From: Larix sibirica
Taxonomy: Eukaryota > Streptophyta > Pinopsida > Pinales > Pinaceae
Assembly (NCBI GenBank): GCA_004151065.3
Contig: NWUY0300012608.1
Span: forward strand, 41,058 to 67,927
Direction: 5' to 3'
DNA: 26,870 nt
This document shows, piece by piece, positions 10,440 through 20,273 of this stretch; position 1 is the first letter of the stretch; each line of letters opens with the position of its first letter. The notes beneath the pieces are model-generated. The model was given only the letters and a program-made list of their open reading frames with translations. It did not search any database and was not told the origin of the DNA. A program made the translations under genes and the position numbers.

Positions 10440-10571
10440 ATGTCCCTACCAAGGGGATGCCAAAGGATAGGGAGGAATGCGAGGGGTAGGAGTCCACGTG
10501 TTAGTGGCTCGGGAGTTCTGAGCAAAAGGGTCGACATCATAAGCCATAAGGCTCTAACGGCGAAAAAGCAG
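10440..10571 (+). other. GC-richer exon-like island upstream of the aminotransferase relic
   Basis: From ATG 10440 a frame of 44 codons rich in Arg, Ser and Gly runs to cag/gtgag at 10571/10572, a strong splice donor. An AG at 10848-10849 further on would join it in phase to the aminotransferase frame, just before the conserved start of homology, though its pyrimidine tract is weak. A basic, Ser-rich leader could be an organelle-targeting exon. This is inference from composition, the donor and the phase only; no homology supports it. Confidence 0.25.
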
Positions 10572-10774
10572 GTGAGCAGAATTATGGAAGTGGGTCAGGC
10601 GGGCCATGTGGCAGCGAGCTGAAATGCATGAGCATAATCGTTAGGGATATAATGCATAATGCTCCAACGAGGCCTGCTTGTTGCAACAAAAATGGTCCAT
10701 AGCTTTATGTATTTTCCATAACATGCATTTAGTCATTTCTTTTCAAATTCTAATTCCGCATCATTGAATTTATC

Positions 10775-12250
10775 ATGCATTTGTCTTATATAGGTCTTGC
10801 ACAACTTCAAATGGCCTCGATTACAATGAGATTACATAATAAGGTACAGGCAGTCTCAAATATTACTGCGTTTCCCAACATCTATATGGATGAAGTCTAC
10901 AACAATCTTAGGAAGCACTTCTCCTACTTGGATCCAAGCAAAAATATTCCAATATTCATGGAGAATGTCGAGGGAAGTCAATGTCCCAATGTGGTGATAG
11001 ATTCCATATGTCCAACTAGGGGATGGATACGAGCTCTCCAAAGAGAAAAAGAGGTGGTTGATTCTTCCCATAAATTCATGAAAACATTTGTAAATGGTGA
11101 TGACGTTGGAGAGGTTGTATTGGGCCTTCATGTTCACAACTCTTTGAAACCCTCAGCCATTGTTCTAAAGGAAGGAGATGAAGTGATTGTGCATGAGGCC
11201 AATCAGGAAGCAAATGTTGGCCCAAGGATTAAAATGCCAGAGTAGAGAGGCCTCGCTCTCAATTTTGGGAAGGTGAATGAGGACTTCAACTCAAGCTTGG
11301 AATATCTTGGTGGGATCTTATCCACTAAGACTAGAATTGTAACAGTAGCCCATGTTTCCCACATTTTGGGGGATATCCTTGATTTGGAAAGAGTGATCAA
11401 ATTTGTTGGAGGAGACCCTTGATTTGGAAAGAGTGATCAAATTTTTCCGGGATGAGAAGGGTTGCAAGAGATCCAGAGTGATTGTGGATGGAGTCTCGTT
11501 TTTTCCTCTCCCGTAATTGATGTAGTGAAATGGGGTGTGGAATGGTATGCTTTTATCACTTATAAGGTATGTGGCTATCACATGGTTGTTATGTTCGGTA
11601 CCCATGACATTTTTAATGAAATCAAGGATGGAATGCCCAACTTTTATTTCATTCCCGGTCATACTTTTAGTAGCAAGTTTGAGCTTGGATGCCTTAATCA
11701 TGAGGGTTGTGCAGGAATTCTAGCCCTTCAAGAGTACCTAGAAAATTTGGCACGAGAAGAGAAGTTGGCCTTAGATTTGGGTACTGATGGGGAACAATAG
11801 GGTGACTTGGTTAAAGAGACTGAGAAGTCCATTTCTTCTTTGAAAGTGGGGAATTCTTCTAAGTTTGGTAGAGATCTCATTGAAGGCAGATATCGAACTG
11901 CTAAACTGTTGGAGGAGCCTCTACAAATGGAATTGATCAACTATCTTAAGTCAAGACCAAATGTTAGAATAATAGGACATGCTAATACAAATGGAAAACG
12001 TAGGGTTCTCACCATTAGTTTTATCCACATGAACAAGAAATCCTCTAACATTGCCCAAGCTATTTACAAAAGGGGTATTGCAGTTAGGAATGGTCATATG
12101 TATTCTTACAGGCTCATCTTAGCTTTATGTGCATATGATCTCCTATTCGCCAACAATGCGAATGAGGGGGTAGTAACAATTTTATTGATCCATTACAACA
12201 CTCCTTCTGAGGTGTCCTATCTCATCTCTTGCTTGAATGATATTCTGTAA
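10775..12250 (+). pseudogene. Class V PLP-dependent aminotransferase / cysteine-desulfurase-like (VC1184 type), broken
   Basis: The product resembles the cysteine-desulfurase-like subfamily named after VC1184, fold-type I PLP enzymes whose substrate in plants I cannot state. Visible in order: ITAFPNIYMDEV near 10857; the substrate/PLP region KEGDEVIVHEANQEANVGP near 11170-11222; VAHVSHILGDILDLE near 11347; the PLP aspartate in VIVDGVS near 11478; WYAFITYKV with the Schiff-base lysine candidate at 11564-11566; SSKFELGCLNHEG near 11671; and the C-terminal domain with GIAVRNGH and VHYNTPSEV. Lesions: TAG at 11243-11245 (inside MPE-RGL, where the family has an arginine-rich turn), a 40-bp insertion by local duplication at 11377-11444, about one base lost near 11510, and TAG at 11798-11800. 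The duplication and the lost base cancel, so the parts before and after share one frame. The span of about 480 codons fits a whole enzyme of some 420-460 residues and has no intron in the matched part. No poly(A) tail or flanking duplication was found, so I cannot say whether it is a processed copy. Confidence 0.8.
11377..11444 (+). repeat. Local direct duplication inside the aminotransferase pseudogene
   Basis: A 28-base segment starting ccttgatttggaaagag occurs at 11377-11404 and again at 11417-11444, period 40. Forty is not a multiple of three, so the insertion shifts the frame and creates TGA right after the first copy. The second copy reads on into the conserved VIVDGVS region. Confidence 0.9.
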
Positions 12251-12668
12251 ACATGAGATAAATAAATCTGTGCATCTAGCCATATGGGGCCTTGTATCAA
12301 GGGCCATTAGTTTGATATGAGATCTTAGTTGTTTTAAGTTTGATTGAAAAGCTTGCATTTCTTCTGGAAGAGTTTGTTTTTGTAATTACCATGACAGATG
12401 CATTAACTATGATATTTCGTTGGACAACTTATAAGAGACAAGCTCTAATTTGAAGCATAGTGTCACTTATCTTGTTTAGAGTGAATATAATTTAGATTTT
12501 CAAAATAATTGTCAAAATTTAAACAAAGTTGTATAAATCTTATGCTTTTGACATAAACGTTAACATATTTATGTGGAGCATGATTAGTTTCATTGCATCT
12601 TGTGATCTTCAAAATTGTTTTTACTCTTGAAACTTTAGTTCTTAATTTTTGAAATACATTTTTTTACG
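12251..12668. other. Noncoding stretch downstream of the aminotransferase relic
   Basis: An aataaa lies at about 12260, eleven bases after the stop codon, and could be an old polyadenylation signal. Nothing else is recognisable. Confidence 0.35.
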
Positions 12669-12787
12669 GTGGAGGCTTATGAGTTAGCCATCCGATGCCT
12701 GTCAGAGGCTTATCAGTTATATCCCCAAGGCTATAACTGATAAGCCTTCGACATACATAGAAGCACCAACTCATAAGCCTCCACAGC
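12669..12787. repeat. Long foldback (inverted repeat, near-zero loop)
   Basis: The left arm starts ggtggaggcttatgagtt at 12669 and the right arm ends aactcataagcctccaca near 12785. The inner part of the left arm, gaggcttatcagttata, pairs with tataactgataagcctt on the right. The arms are about 58 bases, align without gaps and differ mainly in a 20-base middle section. The loop is only a few bases. It could be a foldback MITE or a microRNA/siRNA-type hairpin precursor. No clear target-site duplication was seen. A partly similar phrase (ccgatgcctctgtcgaag) occurs near 13300. Confidence 0.85.
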
Positions 12788-13685
12788 CAAGTAGATTCTA
12801 GCTTTTGATTTTTAGACTTCGAATGTTGAAAAGTATAGGAAATTCTCCTCTAAAAAGCCTCAATTTTTCAATTCCTATATGTCCTGATCAAATTCATAAG
12901 AAAGCTTGCTAAATAGAAATTGACTTTTCTTGCATTGCATCTATGGGTCTGCATTTGAAAGAAAGAAGAGCATATAATTATCTTGACACGATATGCCAGA
13001 CTTTTTGTGCAAGAATGTGCCAGACATTTTTCCCGGAGGAGTAATTTCATCGATAATAGAAAAGTTTGAAGGATCTGTTTGAATTTTTAGATGTAATGTC
13101 TTGAATCTGGAGATTTTCTTAAATGGAAACGTTTAGCTTGGAGCGAGCTTTAACCAAAGGATCTTTGGGCTTGGAGACCTCTAAAGTTGGAGGTGTACAT
13201 TTATGGATAAATGAAAAGTTTTTTAAAATATAAATAAGTAGTTGTACAAATGGATTTTATTGGTTGGTTATGGCTTATTGCCCCGCCGGTGCAACATATC
13301 ATGCCGATGCCTCTGTCGAAGGGTTATAGGTCACTACCTCTGAAGCTTTTATCAAACAATTAACAAGACCTTCTTAAGTCATCGATGTCACTATTATTTC
13401 CATTTCGATTGTTCTACATCCCTCGTCATTAATATAATCATCAGTCTGCAAACAAAATATTGGATAGAAATTCTAGAACGCTTGCATCATATAATGAACT
13501 GTTTCTTCTACTGGAGGTGTACTTGGGTGGATTCTCATCCTCATAATTGTCTTCTCGATTGTGCTTATATTGGTCTATGTGCTCGATCACAACACTTGAA
13601 AGGATTTGATATAGATTATAACTCCACTTGGAATCAATAGATTCAAGATAATTTTATTTTGAATAACTATGCATTGTTGATGATT

Positions 13686-13705
13686 ATATATATATATATA
13701 TATAT
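13686..13705. repeat. AT dinucleotide microsatellite, copy A
   Basis: Ten AT repeats. The matching tract in copy B (16955-16972) has nine, the only length difference between the two blocks. Confidence 0.9.
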
Positions 13706-14559
13706 GATGGCCCAAAAATTTTAGGAAGAAGTTTGTTATGACAAACTGGTCAAAAGCAATGACGATAGAGAGACATGTTAATATATTTAAAAAAAAAATT
13801 AAAAGTAAGTAATACAAGAGCCACAAGGTGGCAATGTCTCTGTGGGTGGTTTTTGGACTAAATCTTGTTTGCTAGAAGAAGCCAAAAGTATTAAAGAAAC
13901 ATGTGTCAGAGTCATAAAATTGCGGAAAGTTAGACCATGCAAAAGATAAAATGTTATTGAAAGTTAAGCATAAAACATGTATTCACATCATTAAATTCCA
14001 GAAAGATTGGATTGAATTAATTTCAATTTAAAAAACAAGCTCTGCCCTGTTATTAGACTAGATCAGATTACATTGTATTTTTTTCTAATAGTGACTTCAA
14101 ACGGAAGCTAGGAAGATTGCATAATCCTTGATATTCAAAATATCAAATCCTATGAATATAGATGTTGCTATTTAAAATCAATAGCTGCAAGCCTAATTTA
14201 GAAAATAACATACAAATATTTTCATGTATGGACCCATTATTGTTTGATTGTCTCAAACTATAGGTCAATTGCAAAAGTTGGGCAATAGTTTGTGTTCTAT
14301 TTAGGCAGCAAGACTAAATTTGATGATTTTATGTTTTTCTCTATCGATAAAAAAGAGAGATTAAATTACATGAGGTGAAAATCTTAGAGAGGAAAGGTTA
14401 GGATGAATATTTTATAATTACTAATAGACATAAAAACAAAAACAAAAAAACTAGTTGGTTTTCACAAGTCAAATAAAATTGTAATCCACACCAACCAACA
14501 AATTAAAATTTTAATATAAATAAAAGAAAATTTAAGATTTTAGTACAATAAAATAAGCA

Positions 14560-14575
14560 ACAATGAAGAATTTAA
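14560..14575 (+). repeat. 5' target-site duplication of the second L1 (copy A)
   Basis: acaatgaagaatttaa, the counterpart of 17827-17842. Its partner is found only once, at 20258-20273, downstream of copy B. Confidence 0.75.
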
Positions 14576-16408
14576 TGGCGAAAGGGGACAACCATTACTG
14601 TTCCTGTTGGTGATAGAAGGGATGAGCAGAATGATTAAAAAAGCAAAATTAGAAAGGAAAATTAAAGGTATTTCTTTTGGTAAGAATCTCTCGATAACCC
14701 ATCTGCTCTTTGCTGACGATGCCATCCTCTTTGGCATGGAAAATGTGGATGAATGGCAGGTCTTTATGTCCCTTTTGGATACCTTCTGTATTGCATCAGG
14801 GATGGAAGTTAACCTAAACAAATATGCTCCGATCATTAATCAGGATATGGTTTCATTGGACCAACAATTATTGAACTTACTTCCATTTAAAAGATCTAGG
14901 ATGGAGGATGGGATAAAGTATTTAGGTTATTTTCTTAATCCTAATTGCTATGGTCTTCAAGACTGGAAATGGTTGATCGCTAGATTCGAAAAGAAAATTA
15001 ATATTTGGTGTATGAGATTTTTATCTCTTGGAGGAAGGCTCATCCTATTAAAATCTGTGCTAAGTAGCATTCCGGTGTATTGGGCTATGTTGGCTTAAAT
15101 TCCGTATTTTATCCTTCATCAATTAAGAAGTATTGTGTTCAGGTTTTTATGGTAAGGAAATCTTGATGGAGGTAAATATCATCTGACTAGTTGGGAATCT
15201 ATATCTCTTCCCAAGCAGTGGGGTGGGTGGAATATTAAACAACTTTTTTGGTTTAACTCTGCCTTACTTTTAAAAAGTTGCTAGAGGGGATTAATGGAGG
15301 ACAATCTGTGGTCCAAAATTTTGCAAGTGAAATTCATCAAGACTGATATCTATTCTTGGCTCAGGAAACCGAAAGGAAAATATCGGAACGCCTCAGCAAC
15401 TTGGAAAAGTTTTATGAAAATTATGCCTTGGATTACCAGGTATCTCTCTTGGCAGGTTGGTAATGGAAAATAAATTGTGGTCGGGATTGATCCCATTATT
15501 GACATGGAATCTAGTTACAAACTCTCGAGTGATCTTCTAGCTTTATTTAATGATTATGGACTTTCAACTCTAAATCAATTTAAAATATCAAGATATCTCA
15601 TTCCAGATCCGTCATATTGGCTTACTGTAAGCGACCTGGGTTTGGCCGGAAGATGGGCTACAGAATGGACACACTACACTCACATGCTTCAGCTGAATGG
15701 TATTCGTCTGACAGAGCAAAAATATTCTCTGCTATGGTTAAAAAATCTAGTTACAGGTCAGGTGTCGGCGAGTACTGCTTATAACACTATTGTTGAAGCT
15801 AGTTTCCAAGGTGATAAGGTATGGTGGTATGGTCAAATGTGGAAATGGAAGTTGCCAACGAAAATTCAATGTTTTATTTGGTTAAGTTTTAAAAACAAAA
15901 TATTGATAGGTGAGAATTTACAGCAAAGAGGAAAGGTTGGCCTAAACAAATGTATCCTCTGCCATGAGGCAAGGGAGTCCGTAGACCATCTGTTCTTTCA
16001 ATGCAGCTTCGCAAAAAAATTCTAGCTGGAAATTGGCAATACACTAAAAGTAAATGTTGTGCTTTTACACCAGCCTTTTGTAGATTTCTATAAATGGTGG
16101 GTATATACTTTTATACATCTGAAAAATATTCTTGGTCTAGTTGCATGGTCGATATGGAGGTGCCGAAACTGTGTCATTTTCCAGGATGTCTCTCCTGAGG
16201 TGAAGCAGGTAGTTTTTATGTTCCGGAAGCTCTCAAATGTTTATAAAAATCCTCAACTAAAATTGAAGAATGCTGGAAGATTCATAAATACGAATAGTAG
16301 TGTTCCTGAGACGGCTTATGGATATTTTGATGGATTTGCTTATGATAATAGATGTGGGGCTGGTTTTTACATCTCTTGTGGAGAGAACCTTCACCTTAAG
16401 TTTTATAT
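14576..16408 (+). mobile_element. L1-type LINE, copy A, interrupted by the assembly gap
   Basis: Same element as 17843-20257 and apparently identical to it over the shared part. It stops at the single N inside the RNase H domain and has no 3' UTR, A-tail or 3' target-site duplication. After the N the sequence restarts in the noncoding left flank of the block. That is expected if the contig simply ended here, and not of a natural LINE insertion. Confidence 0.85.
14577..16408 (+). pseudogene. L1 ORF2 fragment, copy A (RT, zf-RVT, partial RNase H)
   Basis: One frame with in-frame stops at 15096-15098, 15153-15155, 15282-15284, 15471-15473 and 16023-16025, the same five lesions as copy B. The reverse transcriptase signature LLFADDAILF is at about 14701. 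The zf-RVT pattern CILCHEA, then DHLFFQC, is near 15952-16008. RNase H starts with YGYFDGF near 16318 and breaks off at the N. Any frame read across 16409 joins unrelated sequence, so the 147-codon open frame ending at 16502 is artificial. Confidence 0.88.
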
Positions 16409-16409
16409 N
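16409..16409. other. Single-N assembly gap at the tandem junction
   Basis: The N separates the end of copy A from the start of copy B. In copy B the corresponding position (19676) is c and the L1 ORF continues normally. One N is a scaffold-join placeholder rather than a measured gap. Confidence 0.9.
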
Positions 16410-16954
16410 GAGCGAGCTTTAACCAAAGGATCTTTGGGCTTGGAGACCTCTAAAGTTGGAGGTGTACATTTATGGATAAATGAAAAGTTTTTTAAAATAT
16501 AAATAAGTAGTTGTACAAATGGATTTTATTGGTTGGTTATGGCTTATTGCCCCGCCGGTGCAACATATCATGCCGATGCCTCTGTCGAAGGGTTATAGGT
16601 CACTACCTCTGAAGCTTTTATCAAACAATTAACAAGACCTTCTTAAGTCATCGATGTCACTATTATTTCCATTTCGATTGTTCTACATCCCTCGTCATTA
16701 ATATAATCATCAGTCTGCAAACAAAATATTGGATAGAAATTCTAGAACGCTTGCATCATATAATGAACTGTTTCTTCTACTGGAGGTGTACTTGGGTGGA
16801 TTCTCATCCTCATAATTGTCTTCTCGATTGTGCTTATATTGGTCTATGTGCTCGATCACAACACTTGAAAGGATTTGATATAGATTATAACTCCACTTGG
16901 AATCAATAGATTCAAGATAATTTTATTTTGAATAACTATGCATTGTTGATGATT

Positions 16955-16972
16955 ATATATATATATATATAT
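16955..16972. repeat. AT dinucleotide microsatellite, copy B
   Basis: Nine AT repeats, one fewer than copy A. Confidence 0.9.
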
Positions 16973-17080
16973 GATGGCCCAAAAATTTTAGGAAGAAGTT
17001 TGTTATGACAAACTGGTCAAAAGCAATGACGATAGAGAGACATGTTAATATATTTAAAAAAAAAATTAAAAGTAAGTAAA

Positions 17081-17108
17081 ACAAGAGCCACAAGGTGGCA
17101 ATGTCCCC
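17081..17108 (+). repeat. 28-base sequence shared in inverse orientation with 23574-23601
   Basis: acaagagccacaaggtggca followed by atgtcccc matches the reverse complement of 23574-23601 exactly. The copy A counterpart is at 13814 onward, with two substitutions near its end. The sequences beyond the match do not align, so this may be the end of a shared element family. Confidence 0.8.
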
Positions 17109-17826
17109 GTGGGTGGTTTTTGGACTAAATCTTGTTTGCTAGAAGAAGCCAAAAGTATTAAAGAAACATGTGTCAGAGTCATAAAATTGCGGAAAGTTAG
17201 ACCATGCAAAAGATAAAATGTTATTGAAAGTTAAGCATAAAACATGTATTCACATCATTAAATTCCAGAAAGATTGGATTGAATTAATTTCAATTTAAAA
17301 AACAAGCTCTGCCCTGTTATTAGACTAGATCAGATTACATTGTATTTTTTTCTAATAGTGACTTCAAACGGAAGCTAGGAAGATTGCATAATCCTTGATA
17401 TTCAAAATATCAAATCCTATGAATATAGATGTTGCTATTTAAAATCAATAGCTGCAAGCCTAATTTAGAAAATAACATACAAATATTTTCATGTATGGAC
17501 CCATTATTGTTTGATTGTCTCAAACTATAGGTCAATTGCAAAAGTTGGGCAATAGTTTGTGTTCTATTTAGGCAGCAAGACTAAATTTGATGATTTTATG
17601 TTTTTCTCTATCGATAAAAAAGAGAGATTAAATTACATGAGGTGAAAATCTTAGAGAGGAAAGGTTAGGATGAATATTTTATAATTATTAAAAAACAAAA
17701 AAACAAAAACAAAAAAACTAGTTGGTTTTCACAAGTCAAATAAAATTGTAATCCACACCAACCAACAAATTAAAATTTTAATATAAATAAAAGAAAATTT
17801 AAGATTTTAGTACAATAAAATAAGCA

Positions 17827-17842
17827 ACAATGAAGAATTTAA
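17827..17842 (+). repeat. 5' target-site duplication of the second L1
   Basis: acaatgaagaatttaa here and acaatgaacaatttaa at 20258-20273, one mismatch in 16, the latter directly after the A-run ending the element. Confidence 0.85.
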
Positions 17843-20257
17843 TGGCGAAAGGGGACAACCATTACTGTTCCTGTTGGTGATAGAAGGGATGAGCAGAATG
17901 ATTAAAAAAGCAAAATTAGAAAGGAAAATTAAAGGTATTTCTTTTGGTAAGAATCTCTCGATAACCCATCTGCTCTTTGCTGACGATGCCATCCTCTTTG
18001 GCATGGAAAATGTGGATGAATGGCAGGTCTTTATGTCCCTTTTGGATACCTTCTGTATTGCATCAGGGATGGAAGTTAACCTAAACAAATATGCTCCGAT
18101 CATTAATCAGGATATGGTTTCATTGGACCAACAATTATTGAACTTACTTCCATTTAAAAGATCTAGGATGGAGGATGGGATAAAGTATTTAGGTTATTTT
18201 CTTAATCCTAATTGCTATGGTCTTCAAGACTGGAAATGGTTGATCGCTAGATTCGAAAAGAAAATTAATATTTGGTGTATGAGATTTTTATCTCTTGGAG
18301 GAAGGCTCATCCTATTAAAATCTGTGCTAAGTAGCATTCCGGTGTATTGGGCTATGTTGGCTTAAATTCCGTATTTTATCCTTCATCAATTAAGAAGTAT
18401 TGTGTTCAGGTTTTTATGGTAAGGAAATCTTGATGGAGGTAAATATCATCTGACTAGTTGGGAATCTATATCTCTTCCCAAGCAGTGGGGTGGGTGGAAT
18501 ATTAAACAACTTTTTTGGTTTAACTCTGCCTTACTTTTAAAAAGTTGCTAGAGGGGATTAATGGAGGACAATCTGTGGTCCAAAATTTTGCAAGTGAAAT
18601 TCATCAAGACTGATATCTATTCTTGGCTCAGGAAACCGAAAGGAAAATATCGGAACGCCTCAGCAACTTGGAAAAGTTTTATGAAAATTATGCCTTGGAT
18701 TACCAGGTATCTCTCTTGGCAGGTTGGTAATGGAAAATAAATTGTGGTCGGGATTGATCCCATTATTGACATGGAATCTAGTTACAAACTCTCGAGTGAT
18801 CTTCTAGCTTTATTTAATGATTATGGACTTTCAACTCTAAATCAATTTAAAATATCAAGATATCTCATTCCAGATCCGTCATATTGGCTTACTGTAAGCG
18901 ACCTGGGTTTGGCCGGAAGATGGGCTACAGAATGGACACACTACACTCACATGCTTCAGCTGAATGGTATTCGTCTGACAGAGCAAAAATATTCTCTGCT
19001 ATGGTTAAAAAATCTAGTTACAGGTCAGGTGTCGGCGAGTACTGCTTATAACACTATTGTTGAAGCTAGTTTCCAAGGTGATAAGGTATGGTGGTATGGT
19101 CAAATGTGGAAATGGAAGTTGCCAACGAAAATTCAATGTTTTATTTGGTTAAGTTTTAAAAACAAAATATTGATAGGTGAGAATTTACAGCAAAGAGGAA
19201 AGGTTGGCCTAAACAAATGTATCCTCTGCCATGAGGCAAGGGAGTCCGTAGACCATCTGTTCTTTCAATGCAGCTTCGCAAAAAAATTCTAGCTGGAAAT
19301 TGGCAATACACTAAAAGTAAATGTTGTGCTTTTACACCAGCCTTTTGTAGATTTCTATAAATGGTGGGTATATACTTTTATACATCTGAAAAATATTCTT
19401 GGTCTAGTTGCATGGTCGATATGGAGGTGCCGAAACTGTGTCATTTTCCAGGATGTCTCTCCTGAGGTGAAGCAGGTAGTTTTTATGTTCCGGAAGCTCT
19501 CAAATGTTTATAAAAATCCTCAACTAAAATTGAAGAATGCTGGAAGATTCATAAATACGAATAGTAGTGTTCCTGAGACGGCTTATGGATATTTTGATGG
19601 ATTTGCTTATGATAATAGATGTGGGGCTGGTTTTTACATCTCTTGTGGAGAGAACCTTCACCTTAAGTTTTATATCTCTGGTGGTGTGGGTACAAACTCT
19701 AAGGCTGAGCTCTTGGGTTTATGGGGCATTTTAAAGGTGACAACCTGGTGTGGTCTGTACTCCTTTAGGATATTTGGAGACTCCCTTTTCATAGTAAATT
19801 GGGATAGAGACTTATATGGTATGAAATCCATCCGCCTTAAACATTGGAGTGATAGAGTCAAATCTCTGATGAACTTGTTCCAAAATCTTACCATTGATCA
19901 CATATACAGGGAATTCAATGATGTTGTTGATTCTTTAGCCAAGATTGCTCTGGACATGGAAGCAGGTGTTCTAAACTAGGAAGAATGGGAGGAAGACAAG
20001 CTTACTCAAAAAGGATCTATCTGGTTTTTAGACAAAGTTAACTAAATATGGAAGTTTTGATCTGTTCTTGGTCATCTGTGATGACAGCTTAGAGACTAGG
20101 CTATCATGTAACAATGTTTTTGCTTTTTGGATCGGACTGTCTTAAGTATCATTATGCAGGTTATGAACATAATGATCTAGATATTTACTCGGTGAGATAT
20201 GTACTTTTTGATTTCTATGGAAATAACAAAAGTACTGGTTTTTTCTGCTTGAAAAAA
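17843..20257 (+). mobile_element. 5'-truncated L1-type LINE, complete to its 3' end
   Basis: About 2.4 kb of a plant L1: the C-terminal half of the reverse transcriptase, zf-RVT, RNase H, a 3' UTR of about 270 bases and a short A-run (20252-20257). Both ends are fixed by a 16-bp target-site duplication with one mismatch. The tail (a short T-run, tgc, then A's) resembles that of the first L1 at 1921-1940, suggesting related 3' ends. The truncation removes the endonuclease and the first RT motifs, and the ORF has five stops, so it is inactive. It is distinct from the first L1, with different domain sequences and a different site. Confidence 0.92.
17844..19979 (+). pseudogene. L1 ORF2 fragment: reverse transcriptase, zf-RVT, RNase H
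   Basis: A single frame of about 712 codons with no frameshift but stops at 18363-18365, 18420-18422, 18549-18551, 18738-18740 and 19290-19292. It begins in the RT palm (PLLFLLVIEGMSRMI), where a few conserved residues before PLLF seem deleted. It carries the catalytic FADD box (LLFADDAILF), then LGGRLILLKSVLSSIP, the zf-RVT finger CILCHEA with DHLFFQC, and RNase H with its acidic set (D in YFDGF, E in SKAELLGL, D in FGDSLF, D in VVDSLAK). The stops at 18363, 18738 and 19290 fit CAA-to-TAA or TGG-to-TAG changes, as expected from cytosine deamination in methylated DNA; this is inference. The ORF ends at TAG 19977-19979. Confidence 0.92.
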
Positions 20258-20273
20258 ACAATGAACAATTTAA
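20258..20273 (+). repeat. 3' target-site duplication of the second L1
   Basis: acaatgaacaatttaa, pairing with 17827-17842. It is the only 3' partner for both copies of the block. Confidence 0.85.

Larger units (their letters stand above)
13141..16408 (+). repeat. Direct tandem 3.27-kb repeat, copy A
   Basis: From gagcgagctttaacc at 13141 to ttttatat at 16408 this block is repeated almost exactly at 16410-19675 (offset 3269, falling to 3267 after a 2-bp AT-repeat difference). I count about seven substitutions and that one indel, all between about 13.69 and 14.44 kb; the rest looks identical. It holds about 1.4 kb of noncoding flank followed by 1.8 kb of an L1 element cut off inside the RNase H domain at the N. 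Probably the right end of one contig. Confidence 0.95.
16410..19675 (+). repeat. Direct tandem 3.27-kb repeat, copy B
   Basis: Near-identical to 13141-16408. Copy B continues past its end into the rest of the L1 RNase H domain and 3' UTR, while copy A continues past its start into unique left flank. The two copies therefore look like the overlapping ends of two contigs. Confidence 0.95.

Noticed and set aside
14540-14836. Minus-strand open frame of 98 codons, and its twin at 17807-18103
   Set aside because: It is antisense to the reverse transcriptase region of the L1 element, where the FADD-containing plus frame is clearly the coding one.
16059-16502. 147-codon plus-strand open frame across the N
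   Set aside because: It joins L1 RNase H codons to unrelated flank across the gap at 16409; the true continuation is seen at 19676 onward.
13141-19675. Reading the doubled L1 block as a biologically meaningful tandem array
   Set aside because: The single N, the truncated copy A and the single 3' target-site duplication make an unmerged contig overlap the simpler explanation.
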